Shown here: positions 10,723-18,941 of the stretch, piece after piece | Position numbering within the stretch: the first letter of the stretch is position 1 | Layout: the number at the start of each line of letters is the position of its first letter | Origin: Micrococcus terreus | GTDB lineage: Bacteria > Actinomycetota > Actinomycetes > Actinomycetales > Micrococcaceae | NCBI RefSeq assembly: GCF_900116905.1 | Contig: NZ_FPCG01000005.1 | Coordinates: forward strand, 123,632 to 187,631 | Direction: 5' to 3' | Length of the DNA stretch: 64,000 nt | The notes under the pieces: generated by a model | What the model was told of the DNA's origin: nothing | The model's database searches: none | The model's input: the letters and a program-made list of their open reading frames with translations, nothing else | Translations under genes and position numbers: made by a program

Positions 10723-11533
10723 GACCCCTGACGACCAGCTGCGAGTCCACACGGACCGGCAGGCACTCTGCAGGACCGTGGCGGGGGATCTGGTCGACGT
10801 CCTGCGCGAAGCGGTGGACACGCGCGGAACCGCCTCAGCCGTCCTGACCGGCGGCGGCACCGGAACTGGGATCCTCGAGGCTTTGGCCGCGCCGGAGCTG
10901 GCTGGGCAGGTGGACTGGTCCGCAGTCCATCTCTGGTGGGGCGACGAACGGTTCCTGCCTGCCGGCAACGGGGAACGCAACGAGGTCCAGGCCACGGATG
11001 CCCTGTTGAGCGCGCTGGTGGAGGACCACGGTCTGCCGCCGGAGAACATCCACCGGATGCCGGCTGCGGCTCCTCAGACGGCCCGGTCAGTGAACGAGGT
11101 GCACGATGCCGCCAGGGTCTACGCAGCCGCGCTGGCTGACCACGCCGCGGCCGACCCGGGCCCGGACCCCCGTCTGCCGGTGCTGGATGTCGTGCTGCTC
11201 GGCATGGGGCCGGACGCACATGTGGCCAGTCTGTTCCCCGGCCTGCCCGGGCTCTCGGCCACCGGCCAGACGGTGATCGGGGTGACGGACTCCCCCAAGC
11301 CTCCTCCGGAACGGATCTCCCTGACCCTGGAGTCATTGGGAACGGCCCGTCGGGTGTGGCTCGTGGTCGCTGGCCAGGACAAGGCCGAGACCGTCTCCAC
11401 CGTCCGGGATGCCCGCGAACGAGGACAGCGGGACCCGAATCCCCTGCCGGCCACTGCGGTCAACGGAACCGTGCAGACCCGGTGGGACCTGGACCGGGGC
11501 GCCGCCGGGTTGGAGGACACCGGCGCCGACTGA
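10712..11533 (+). CDS. pgl: 6-Phosphogluconolactonase
   Basis: Hydrolyses 6-phosphogluconolactone made by Zwf. The 273-residue protein of the DevB/NagB-like fold has LTGGGTGTGILEAL near residue 45, WWGDERFLP near residue 76 and LLGMGPDAHVASLFPG near residue 168. The GTG start follows AAGGAGGT at 10697 and overlaps the opcA end by 11 bp. It is the last gene of the operon; a strong hairpin follows. gnd is not present in the window. Confidence 0.92.
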   Translation: MNAETPDDQLRVHTDRQALCRTVAGDLVDVLREAVDTRGTASAVLTGGGTGTGILEALAAPELAGQVDWSAVHLWWGDERFLPAGNGERNEVQATDALLSALVEDHGLPPENIHRMPAAAPQTARSVNEVHDAARVYAAALADHAAADPGPDPRLPVLDVVLLGMGPDAHVASLFPGLPGLSATGQTVIGVTDSPKPPPERISLTLESLGTARRVWLVVAGQDKAETVSTVRDARERGQRDPNPLPATAVNGTVQTRWDLDRGAAGLEDTGAD

Positions 11534-11549
11534 CACCGGCACACTGCAT

Positions 11550-11589
11550 GACGAAGGGGCTCAGACCAATCGGTCTGAGCCCCTTCGTC
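11550..11589. terminator. Bidirectional terminator hairpin between pgl and secG
   Basis: A perfect 18-bp stem around the 4-nt loop AATC, placed between the convergent pgl and secG stops. The left arm begins GACGAAGGGG. No T-run follows. It should end both the pentose-phosphate operon and the secG side. Confidence 0.87.
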
Positions 11590-11607
11590 CGTCGGCCTGA
11601 CCGGAGG

Positions 11608-11859
11608 TCAGAAGTCCTGGGAGAAGCGCATGATCAAGCCGAGCGCGACGACGATGGCACCCCAGAACACCCCCAGCAGGATGGTGAGGCGGTTCAGGTT
11701 CCGCTCAGCCACACCGGAGGCACCGAGGGACGAGGTCACTCCACCTCCGAACATGTCCGACATACCACCGCCGCGGCCCTTGTGAAGCAGGATCAGCAGA
11801 GTCAGCAGCAGGCTGATCACGCCCAACGCGATCTGCAGGATGAGGGTCAGGACGTCCAC
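11608..11859 (-). CDS. secG: Preprotein translocase subunit SecG
   Basis: Small membrane subunit of the SecYEG channel. The protein has 83 residues with two hydrophobic helices (about 5-27 and 57-78). They are joined by a Gly-rich linker, HKGRGGGMSDMFGGG, which is the diagnostic SecG signature. The start is GTG at 11859; no strong Shine-Dalgarno is visible. It lies 22 bp downstream of tpiA, the usual actinobacterial position, so it is probably expressed with pgk and tpiA. Confidence 0.93.
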   Translation of the reverse strand: MDVLTLILQIALGVISLLLTLLILLHKGRGGGMSDMFGGGVTSSLGASGVAERNLNRLTILLGVFWGAIVVALGLIMRFSQDF

Positions 11860-11881
11860 GATGCTCTTTTCTGCGCGGCGG

Positions 11882-12697
11882 TCAGTCGGTCAGGAGGTGA
11901 TGCTCGAACCTGACAATGCTAGCAAACTCGTCCACCTCCAGGCTGGCACCGCCCACGAGCACGCCGTCCACGTCACGTTCACGCAGGATGCTCGCCACGT
12001 TCCCGGACTTCACTGAGCCGCCGTAGAGCAGCCGCACTCGCGCGGCTGTGTCGGCGTCGTACAGGTCCTCGAGCTCGGCACGCAGGGCTCGGCACATCTC
12101 CTGGGCGTCCTCCGGGCCGGCCACCTCACCGGTGCCGATGGCCCACACCGGCTCATAGGCCACCACGAGGTCGGCGACCTGGTCGGCGCTGAGCCCATCC
12201 ACTGCGGCCCGCATCTGCCCCAGGGTGTGCTCCACATGCTGACCGGCTTGACGGACCTCGAGACCCTCACCGACGCACAGGATCGGGCCCAGGCCGTGCT
12301 CCAGGGCGGCCTTGACCTTGCGCTGCACGACCTCGTCGGACTCAGCGTGGATCGTCCGGCGCTCCGAGTGACCCACCAGCACGTAGGTGCAGCCCAGCTT
12401 GGAGAGGAACTGCCCGGAGATGTCGCCAGTGTAGGCACCGCTGGTCTCCGGCGAGAGGTCCTGTCCACCGTAGACCAAGGGAAGACGGTCCGCGGCCACC
12501 AACGTCTGCACGCTGCGCAGATCGGTGAACGGCGGGAAGACCGCCACTTCCACCCGCTCGAAGTCATGGTCGGCATCACTGAGTGTCCAGGAGAGCTTCT
12601 GAACCAGGGTGACTGCCTCGAGGTGGTCCAGGTTCATCTTCCAGTTGCCGGCGATCAGCGGCGTGCGGTCATAGACGCCATCGGTCTTCGCGGTCAT
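11882..12697 (-). CDS. tpiA: Triosephosphate isomerase
   Basis: Interconverts dihydroxyacetone phosphate and glyceraldehyde 3-phosphate. The protein has 271 residues from the ATG at 12697, which is 1 bp after the pgk stop and has GAAGGA about 11 nt upstream. An ATG at 12709 is possible but would sit directly against that ribosome-binding site. Catalytic landmarks are AGNWKMN (Lys), GHSERR (His), [11 protein letters not shown] (Glu) and the phosphate loop LLYGGSVK. It is in an operon with pgk and secG. Confidence 0.95.
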   Translation of the reverse strand: MTAKTDGVYDRTPLIAGNWKMNLDHLEAVTLVQKLSWTLSDADHDFERVEVAVFPPFTDLRSVQTLVAADRLPLVYGGQDLSPETSGAYTGDISGQFLSKLGCTYVLVGHSERRTIHAESDEVVQRKVKAALEHGLGPILCVGEGLEVRQAGQHVEHTLGQMRAAVDGLSADQVADLVVAYEPVWAIGTGEVAGPEDAQEMCRALRAELEDLYDADTAARVRLLYGGSVKSGNVASILRERDVDGVLVGGASLEVDEFASIVRFEHHLLTD

Positions 12698-12698
12698 C

Positions 12699-13943
12699 TC
12701 AGGCACCATCCTTCTCGGACGAGCTCAAGGCCTGGACGCCCGGAAGGGTCTTGCCCTCCAGGTACTCCAGCGACGCGCCGCCGCCGGTGGAGATGTGCCC
12801 GAACTGAGAGTCCTCGAAGCCGAGAGTGCGCACAGCGGCCGCAGAGTCTCCACCTCCGACCACGGTCAGGCCGCGCGACTCGGTCAAGGCCTGGGCCACC
12901 GACCGGGTGCCGGCGGAGAAGGCCTCGAACTCGAAGACACCCATGGGGCCGTTCCAGAACACGGTGCGCGCCTCACGGATCTCCTGGGAGAAGGCCTCCG
13001 CGGTCTCCGGCCCGATGTCCAGTCCCATGGCTGAGTCACCGTGGGCACCGGTGGTCAATGCGTCCACCGGTAGTACCTCGTGCTCTGCATCCGCCGAGAA
13101 CCCGGAGGCCATCACGATGTCGGTGGGCAGCACGATCCGAGCTCCACCCCCAGCGGAGCGCTTGAGGTAGTCCTGCACGACCTCCACCTGGTCCTCCTCC
13201 AGCAGCGATGAGCCGACGTCGTGACCCTGTGCCTTGAGGAAGGTGAAGAGCATGCCTCCGCCGATCAGCAGAGTGTCAGCCCGGTCAATCAGGTTGTCGA
13301 TGACAGCCAGCTTGTCCGAGACCTTCGATCCGCCCAGCACCACGACGTAGGGCCGCTCGGGTTCACCGGTCAGCTTGGAGAGGACATCCAGTTCAGTGGC
13401 CACCAGGGTTCCCAGGTAGGCGGGCAGTCGAGAGGCGATGTCGTACACGGAGGCATGCTTGCGGTGGACCGCTCCGAACGCGTCGTTCACATAGGCCCCG
13501 CCCTCGCCCACGAGGGCCGCCATCTCATCGGCCAGGGTCGCGCGCTCGGACTCGTCCTTGGAGGTCTCGCGGGCATCGAATCGGACGTTCTCCAACAGCA
13601 GGACCTCACCATCCTGCAGTTCTCCTGCCAGGGCCTGAGCGGAGGATCCGGTGACGTCCTCGGCCAGCCGCACGGTCAGGTCGCTGATCTCGGCGAGCCG
13701 ATCTGCGGCGGGCCGCAGGGAGTACTGCGGGTCCGGCTGACCCTTGGGTCGGCCCAGGTGCGCCATCACGATCACACGTGCGCCGGCCTCAGACAGGGCC
13801 CGGATCACCGGAAGAGAAGCACGGATACGTCCGTCGTCGGTGACAGTGCCGTTGTCCAGCGGCACGTTCAGATCGGAGCGGACCAGCACGGTGCGTCCGT
13901 CGACACCGGCGGAGATCAGGTCTTCAAGGTTCTGGGAGCTCAT
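12699..13943 (-). CDS. pgk: Phosphoglycerate kinase
   Basis: Makes ATP and 3-phosphoglycerate from 1,3-bisphosphoglycerate. The 414-residue protein has [11 protein letters not shown] near residue 22, MAHLGRPKG near residue 60, GGSKVSDKL near residue 205 and the C-terminal nucleotide loop [11 protein letters not shown]. The start is ATG at 13943. A hairpin at 13987-14027 separates it from the upstream gap gene, so it may have its own promoter in the 90-bp spacer. tpiA follows immediately. Confidence 0.96.
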   Translation of the reverse strand: MSSQNLEDLISAGVDGRTVLVRSDLNVPLDNGTVTDDGRIRASLPVIRALSEAGARVIVMAHLGRPKGQPDPQYSLRPAADRLAEISDLTVRLAEDVTGSSAQALAGELQDGEVLLLENVRFDARETSKDESERATLADEMAALVGEGGAYVNDAFGAVHRKHASVYDIASRLPAYLGTLVATELDVLSKLTGEPERPYVVVLGGSKVSDKLAVIDNLIDRADTLLIGGGMLFTFLKAQGHDVGSSLLEEDQVEVVQDYLKRSAGGGARIVLPTDIVMASGFSADAEHEVLPVDALTTGAHGDSAMGLDIGPETAEAFSQEIREARTVFWNGPMGVFEFEAFSAGTRSVAQALTESRGLTVVGGGDSAAAVRTLGFEDSQFGHISTGGGASLEYLEGKTLPGVQALSSSEKDGA

Positions 13944-13986
13944 CGTGGGATTCTCTTCTCGCAGCAGGGCCAGGTGGTGGGAATGC

Positions 13987-14027
13987 GACCACGGCCCGTG
14001 CGGACGATGTCCGCACGGGCCGTGGTC
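13987..14027 (-). terminator. Hairpin terminator after gap
   Basis: A perfect 19-bp stem (left arm GACCACGGCCCGTGCGGAC) with the 3-nt loop GAT, starting 7 nt beyond the gap stop in the direction of transcription. It should reduce read-through from gap into pgk. No T-tract is present. Confidence 0.82.
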
Positions 14028-14033
14028 ATGGGG

Positions 14034-15041
14034 TCAGAGCTTGGAGGCGACCAGAGAGGTCAGGTCCATGAGCTGGGAAGTGTAGCCCCACTCGTTGTCG
14101 TACCAGCCGATGATCTTCACGGTCTTGCCGATCGACTTGGTCAGCGGAGCGTCGAAGGTGCAGGCGGCCGGGGAGGTGATGATGTCCGAGGAGACGATCG
14201 GATCCTCCGAGTAGACCAGGCGACCCTTCAGTTCAGCGGTCTCGGACGCCGCCTTGAACGCCGCGTTGACCTCCTCCTCGGAGGCTTCACGCTCCAGCTC
14301 GACGGTCAGGTCGGTGGCCGAACCGGTGATGACCGGCACGCGCATGGCGAACCCGTCCAGCTTCCCCTTGAGGGCCGGGAGGACCTCGCCGATGGCCTTG
14401 GCCGCACCGGTGGAGGTGGGCACCATGTTCTGCGCCGCGGCCCGAGCACGGCGACGGTCCTTGTGGTGCGGGTTGTCGTGCAGGTTCTGGTCGCCGGTGT
14501 AGGCGTGGATGGTGGTCATGATGCCGTCCACGATCCCGAAGGAGTCGTTCAGGACCTTGACCATCGGTGCCAGGCAGTTGGTGGTGCAGGAGGCGTTGGA
14601 GATGATGTCCATCGAGGAGGCGTCGTACTCGTCCTCGTTGATGCCCATCACGAAGGTGCCGTCGACGTCTTTGCCGGGGGCCGAGAGGATGACCTTCTTC
14701 GCACCGGCCTCGATGTGCTTGCGCGCATCCGGGCCCTTGGTGAACTTGCCGGTGCACTCGAGCACGATCTCCACGTCCAGCTCACCCCACGGCAGCTGAC
14801 TCGGGTCCTTCTCCTGGAAGGTGCGGATGGTGACGCCGTTGGCCACGATGTTGCCGTCGACGACCTCGATGTCGTGGGCGTAGCGGCCCAGGATCGTGTC
14901 GTACTTGACCAGAAGGGCCAGGTCCTCTGGGTCGCTCAGGTCATTGATGGCCACGATCTCCAGATCGTGCCCCTCCTGCTCGATGACGCGCAGGGCGTTG
15001 CGTCCGATGCGGCCGAATCCGTTGATGGCGATCTTGGTCAC
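14034..15041 (-). CDS. gap: Glyceraldehyde-3-phosphate dehydrogenase, type I
   Basis: NAD-dependent oxidative phosphorylation of glyceraldehyde 3-phosphate. The 335-residue protein starts KIAINGFGRIGR (Rossmann) and has the catalytic cysteine in SNASCTTNCLAP near residue 158. The substrate-binding segment THAYTGDQ and the C-terminal WYDNEWGYTSQL are present. The start is GTG at 15041 with AAAGG 9 nt upstream. It lies upstream of pgk, and a hairpin between them suggests separate control of the very abundant gap message. Confidence 0.96.
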   Translation of the reverse strand: MTKIAINGFGRIGRNALRVIEQEGHDLEIVAINDLSDPEDLALLVKYDTILGRYAHDIEVVDGNIVANGVTIRTFQEKDPSQLPWGELDVEIVLECTGKFTKGPDARKHIEAGAKKVILSAPGKDVDGTFVMGINEDEYDASSMDIISNASCTTNCLAPMVKVLNDSFGIVDGIMTTIHAYTGDQNLHDNPHHKDRRRARAAAQNMVPTSTGAAKAIGEVLPALKGKLDGFAMRVPVITGSATDLTVELEREASEEEVNAAFKAASETAELKGRLVYSEDPIVSSDIITSPAACTFDAPLTKSIGKTVKIIGWYDNEWGYTSQLMDLTSLVASKL

Positions 15042-15104
15042 TGTGAAGCCTTTCAGTGGGGCTGATGGTGCAGGACGTCGGGTCTGGAATCCAGGGTCCA
15101 GACT

Positions 15105-15143
15105 CGCTGAGGGCGGGCCGGTGGTGCCGCCCCGCCCTCAGCG
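15105..15143 (-). terminator. Hairpin terminator after sodA
   Basis: A 13-bp perfect inverted repeat (CGCTGAGGGCGGG and its complement) with a 13-nt loop. It begins 6 nt after the sodA stop on the minus strand, in the 107-bp spacer before gap. Confidence 0.7.
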
Positions 15144-15148
15144 GAGGA

Positions 15149-15772
15149 TCACAGGGTGATGAGCTTCTGGGCGCCGGTGCGTGCGGCCTCGAAACGGGCG
15201 GAGACGTCAGCCCAGTTCACGATGTTCCACACGGCCTTGACGTAGTCGGCCTTCACGTTCTGGTAGTCCAGGTAGAAGGCGTGCTCCCACATGTCCAGCT
15301 GGAACAGCGGGATGGTGGCGACGGGAACACCGTTCTGCTGGTCGTAGAACTGCTCGATGACCAGGTTTCCGCCGATCGGCTCGTAGGCCAGCACAGCCCA
15401 GCCGGAGCCCTGGATGCCCAGAGCCGCAGCGGTGAAGTGAGCCCGGAACTTCTCGAAGGAGCCGAAGTACTCGTCGATGGCTGCGGCCAGCTCGCCCTCA
15501 GGCTTGTCACCGCCGTCCGGGGAGAGGTTCTTCCAGAAGATCGAGTGGTTGGTGTGTCCACCCAGGTTGAAGGCCAGGTCCTTGGAGAGCTGGTTGATGG
15601 AGCCGAAGTCCTCGGCATCGCGGGCAGCGGCCAGCTTCTCCAGGGCCGTGTTGGCGCCCTTGACGTAGGTGGCGTGGTGCTTGGAGTGATGCAGCTCCAT
15701 GATCTTCGCGGAGATGTGGGGCTCCAGTGCCGCGTAGTCGTACGACAGCTCGGGAAGGGTGTATTCAGCCAT
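15149..15772 (-). CDS. sodA: Superoxide dismutase, Mn/Fe type
   Basis: Cytoplasmic dismutation of superoxide. The protein has 207 residues. Metal ligands are visible in MELHHSKHH (first His), NHSIFWKNL (second His) and [14 protein letters not shown] (Asp and His). The length and the GGD and QxxG context favour the Mn or cambialistic form; the metal cannot be fixed from sequence alone. The ATG is preceded by a strong AAGGAGG. A promoter-like TAGGAT sits 117 bp upstream, leaving a long 5' UTR with a small hairpin. Confidence 0.95.
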   Translation of the reverse strand: MAEYTLPELSYDYAALEPHISAKIMELHHSKHHATYVKGANTALEKLAAARDAEDFGSINQLSKDLAFNLGGHTNHSIFWKNLSPDGGDKPEGELAAAIDEYFGSFEKFRAHFTAAALGIQGSGWAVLAYEPIGGNLVIEQFYDQQNGVPVATIPLFQLDMWEHAFYLDYQNVKADYVKAVWNIVNWADVSARFEAARTGAQKLITL

Positions 15773-15850
15773 GGTTCCTCCTTGGTGGACTCTTCGGCTC
15801 GGGCCGACCTGTCACGGCCGAACCCGGTCAGGGTGGGCATCGGGCCCGGA

Positions 15851-15894
15851 TGCGCCTGAAGGCGCACGGGGCAGAGCCATCACCTCTCATCCTA
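15851..15894 (-). promoter_or_regulatory. sodA promoter candidate and 5' UTR hairpin
   Basis: On the minus strand, TAGGAT (15889-15894) looks like a -10 box. The inferred 5' UTR is over 100 nt and contains a 6-bp stem (TGCGCC and complement) closed by the tetraloop TTCA at 15851-15866. The strong ribosome-binding site lies far downstream at about 15780, so the hairpin does not mask it. Its function is unknown. Confidence 0.35.
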
Positions 15895-15955
15895 GGCAGA
15901 ACGGGGGCCTGATGGTCCACCCGTTCCGCTGTCAGCGGGAATGTTCAGGAGACGT

Positions 15956-16936
15956 TCAGCTCTCCGGGTCATCGGCCGTCACAGCGGCGTCAGTCCCGGG
16001 CAGGCCCTCCTCGGCAGCCCGCTTGTCGGCCATGGCCAGCAGACGCCGGATCCGTCCGGCGACCGCGTCCTTGGTCATGGGCGGATCGGCGAGCCGCCCC
16101 AGCTCATCGAGGGAGGCCTGCTTGTGCTGGATCCTGAGTTCGCCGGCGTAGCGGAGGTGGTCCGGAACCTCTTCCCCCAGGATCTGCAGGGCACGTTCCA
16201 CCCGTGCGCCGGCCGCGACGGCAGCCTGGGCCGAGCGGCGCAGATTGGCATCGTCGAAGTTGGCCAGTCGATTGGCGGTCGCGCGGACCTCCTTGCGGGT
16301 CCGACGTTCCTCCCAGACCAGGACGGTGTCATGGGCGCCCATCCGCGTCAGCAGAGCAGAGATGGCGTCTCCATCGCGGATCACCACCCGATCCACGCCG
16401 CGCACCTCGCGCGCCTTGGCCATGATCCCCAGGCGCCGGGCCGCTCCGCACAGGGCCAGGGCCGCCTCCGGACCTGGACAGGTGACCTCGAGCGCGGAGG
16501 AGCGACCGGGCTCAGTCAGAGACCCGTGTGCCAGAAAGGCTCCGCGCCACACCGCCTCGGCGTCGCCGACCGAGCCGTTGACGATGGTGGAGGGCAGTCC
16601 GCGAACTGGCCGCCCCCGCACGTCCAGCAGGCCGGTCTGCCGCGCCAGTGACTCGCCGTCGCGAATGACGCGGATGACGTAGCGGTTGCCGCGGCGGAGG
16701 TTGCCGCCCGAGACCACGATGATCTCGCTGCCGTGGCCATAGACCTCCCCGATGGCCGCACGCAGTCGACGTGCCGTGGCGGCCTGGTCCAGCTCGGCCT
16801 CGATGACGATCCGGCCGGAGATGATGTGCAGGCCGCCGGCGAACCGGAGCATCGCCGAGACCTCAGCCTTGCGCTCAGAGGAGCGCTGCACGGCAACGCG
16901 TGCCAGCTCCTCCTTGACTGCTGTGGTCAGGGCCAT
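15956..16936 (-). CDS. whiA: DNA-binding protein WhiA
   Basis: Conserved Gram-positive regulator; in Streptomyces it is needed for sporulation septation, and in non-sporulating bacteria it affects division or envelope functions. The 326-residue protein has an N-terminal domain related to LAGLIDADG homing endonucleases (about 10-215) and a C-terminal helix-turn-helix (about 235-310, including [24 protein letters not shown]). The ATG has AGGCGA 7 nt upstream. It is the last gene of the rapZ-yvcK-whiA set; 68 bp separate it from yvcK. Confidence 0.94.
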   Translation of the reverse strand: MALTTAVKEELARVAVQRSSERKAEVSAMLRFAGGLHIISGRIVIEAELDQAATARRLRAAIGEVYGHGSEIIVVSGGNLRRGNRYVIRVIRDGESLARQTGLLDVRGRPVRGLPSTIVNGSVGDAEAVWRGAFLAHGSLTEPGRSSALEVTCPGPEAALALCGAARRLGIMAKAREVRGVDRVVIRDGDAISALLTRMGAHDTVLVWEERRTRKEVRATANRLANFDDANLRRSAQAAVAAGARVERALQILGEEVPDHLRYAGELRIQHKQASLDELGRLADPPMTKDAVAGRIRRLLAMADKRAAEEGLPGTDAAVTADDPES

Positions 16937-17004
16937 GTGATTCGCCTCGCATATCGGGTCGGGTGATGGGGACAGTGAGCCTCACTGCGGAACGGTGGTG
17001 CCGC

Positions 17005-18039
17005 TCAGGAAGTGCCGAAGGCCTCCTGGAAGGCGACGGCGAGCCGCAGGGGGTCATGCACTGCACCACTGGATCCGGCCCCCACCTTACTAAACAGGAC
17101 TCGGGCACCGAGCCGGGCGGAGGCCTCCTCGAAGGACTGGTGGTCACGCACGCTGCCCGGGTCGGCGATGATCACGTCCAGGGCGAGTCCGGGTGCCGTG
17201 GTGCGCAGGACCTCGAGGTGGTCTTCGGCGTTCATCCCCGTGGTCTCGGTGGTCTCGGTGGTGAGGTTCATCACCAGGGCCCGACGAGCCGGAGTGTTCA
17301 CCAAGGCGTCCCGCTGTTCGGAGAGCATCAGGTGGGGCAGGACCGAGGTATACCAGGAGCCGGGCCCCAGGATCACCCAGTCAGCCAGTTCGATCGCCTC
17401 GAGGGCCTCCGGGCAGGCCGGAGCGTTCTCCGGTTCCAGCCGGATGTGCGAGACCCGACCGTTTCGACCGGCCTCGGCCAAGGCCGCCTGTCCGTGGACC
17501 ACCTGATGGCGCAGGGCCCCTGACTCCTCGGACAGGATCGTCCCGGACATCACCAGGGGGACAGTGGACATCGGCAGGACCTGGCCGCGGGCCCCCAGCA
17601 GAGCGCCGGCCCATCGCAGGCCGGCCACCGGGTCCCCGAGCAGTTCCCAGAGGGCCACGATGAGCAGGTTGCCCAGAGCGTGGTCATCCAGGGTCCCGTC
17701 CACCCCGTCTTTGGATCGGAAACGGTGCTGCATCACATCGCGCCAGGTGGTGCCCCAGTCCGTGTCATCGCACAGTGCCGACAGGGCCATCCGGAGATCC
17801 CCAGGCGGCAGCACGTCCATCTCCTGACGGATGCGTCCCGAGGAGCCGCCGTCGTCGGCCACGGTGACCACGGCGGTGATCTCCCCCGCAATCAGTCGCA
17901 GGGCAGACAGGGTGCCGTACAGTCCGTGTCCCCCACCCAGTGCGGTGACGCGCAGTGAGGGATCGTAGGGGTGCGTTCCGGAGGATCGGGGACGCGGACG
18001 AGTGGTGACCGGAAGCTGGCCGGTGACATGGATGGTCAT
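17005..18039 (-). CDS. YvcK/CofD-like gluconeogenesis factor
   Basis: Member of the YvcK family (GlmR in Bacillus), which binds UDP-sugars and influences carbon flow to cell-wall precursors. The 344-residue protein has the glycine-rich N-terminal motif ALGGGHGLYGTLSAL and VADDGGSSGRIR. It also has PPGDLRMAL and VILGPGSWYTSVLPHL, all family hallmarks. The first 25 residues are a Pro/Arg-rich extension. Its ATG overlaps the rapZ stop (ATGA). The rapZ-yvcK-whiA arrangement is conserved across Gram-positives. Confidence 0.92.
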   Translation of the reverse strand: MTIHVTGQLPVTTRPRPRSSGTHPYDPSLRVTALGGGHGLYGTLSALRLIAGEITAVVTVADDGGSSGRIRQEMDVLPPGDLRMALSALCDDTDWGTTWRDVMQHRFRSKDGVDGTLDDHALGNLLIVALWELLGDPVAGLRWAGALLGARGQVLPMSTVPLVMSGTILSEESGALRHQVVHGQAALAEAGRNGRVSHIRLEPENAPACPEALEAIELADWVILGPGSWYTSVLPHLMLSEQRDALVNTPARRALVMNLTTETTETTGMNAEDHLEVLRTTAPGLALDVIIADPGSVRDHQSFEEASARLGARVLFSKVGAGSSGAVHDPLRLAVAFQEAFGTS

Positions 18040-18929
18040 TCCCGCCCCATGTCCCGGTGCTGCAGGTTCACGGTGACGCGCGGCAGCTGGCCGAGTCGCC
18101 GTGCCAACTCGGCGGAGACGGCGACGGAACGATGCTTGCCGCCGGTGCAGCCCACTGCGATCGTGGCGTAGTGCTTGTTCTCTCGGCGGTAGCCCTCCAA
18201 CACGGGCTGGAGCATGTCATGGAAGGAGCTGACGAACTCCTCGGTGCCGTCCTGGCCGAAGACGTAGGCGGCCACCTCCTCGTCCAGCCCTGTATGGGGC
18301 CGCAGCTCCGGCACCCAATGCGGGTTCGGGATGAACCTCACGTCGGCCACGAAGTTGGCGTCCTGGGGCAGGCCGTACTTGAACCCGAAGCTCATCACGT
18401 TCAGCCGCAGGACGATGGGCCCGTCCTCCGTGAACAGCTCGGTCACGGTCGTGGCCAGGGCGTGGACGTTCATCTCCGTGGTGTCGAGCACGAGGTCGGC
18501 CCGGTCCTTGAGCTCTTTGAGGAGGATCCGCTCTGCGGCGATCCCGTCCGGGATGCGGCCTGATCCCTGCAGGGGGTGTGGACGGCGGCCGGATTCGAAG
18601 CGACGCACGAGCAGCTCGTCCGCGGCGTCCAGGAACAGCACCCGGTACTCCACACCGTTGGTGCGGAACTGGGTCAGCGCCTCCTGGATGTGCTCGAAGA
18701 GCTTGCGCGAGCGGACATCGATCACCAGTGCCAGCTTCGGGATGGCCTCCGGTGATCGCGCCACCAGGTCCGCCAGGGTGCCGAACAGCTGCGGCGGGAT
18801 GTTCTCCACCACGTACCACCCGTGGTCCTCCAGAGCGTGGGCGGCGGTGGTGCGGCCTGCCCCGGACATCCCAGTCACGATGAGCACTTCGGACCTGGGA
18901 GGCTTCACCGGTGTCAGATCCTCGTTCAT
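18036..18929 (-). CDS. rapZ: RapZ/YvcJ family nucleotide-binding protein
   Basis: P-loop protein of the RapZ/YvcJ family; E. coli RapZ is an RNase E adapter, but the role in actinobacteria is not established. The 297-residue protein has Walker A GMSGAGRTT near residue 20, with Arg in place of the usual Lys, a form I recall as common in this phylum. It also has DVRSRKLF, the C-terminal SFGFKYGLPQDA and the GCTGGKHRSV phosphate-site motif. The start codon follows a TAGGCT box by 6 nt, suggesting its own leaderless promoter at the uvrC 3' end. Confidence 0.92.
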   Translation of the reverse strand: MNEDLTPVKPPRSEVLIVTGMSGAGRTTAAHALEDHGWYVVENIPPQLFGTLADLVARSPEAIPKLALVIDVRSRKLFEHIQEALTQFRTNGVEYRVLFLDAADELLVRRFESGRRPHPLQGSGRIPDGIAAERILLKELKDRADLVLDTTEMNVHALATTVTELFTEDGPIVLRLNVMSFGFKYGLPQDANFVADVRFIPNPHWVPELRPHTGLDEEVAAYVFGQDGTEEFVSSFHDMLQPVLEGYRRENKHYATIAVGCTGGKHRSVAVSAELARRLGQLPRVTVNLQHRDMGRE

Positions 18930-18935
18930 GGTTCC

Positions 18936-18941
18936 AGCCTA
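18936..18941 (-). promoter_or_regulatory. Leaderless-type -10 box of rapZ overlapping the uvrC stop codon
   Basis: TAGGCT on the minus strand, 6 nt before the rapZ ATG. Its first three bases are the TAG stop codon of uvrC. Confidence 0.5.

Noticed and set aside
13221..15065. 614-codon plus-strand open frame opposite pgk and gap
   Set aside because: It spans two unrelated genes and a terminator hairpin, is Val/Asp/Gly-rich and has no start signals; an antisense shadow.
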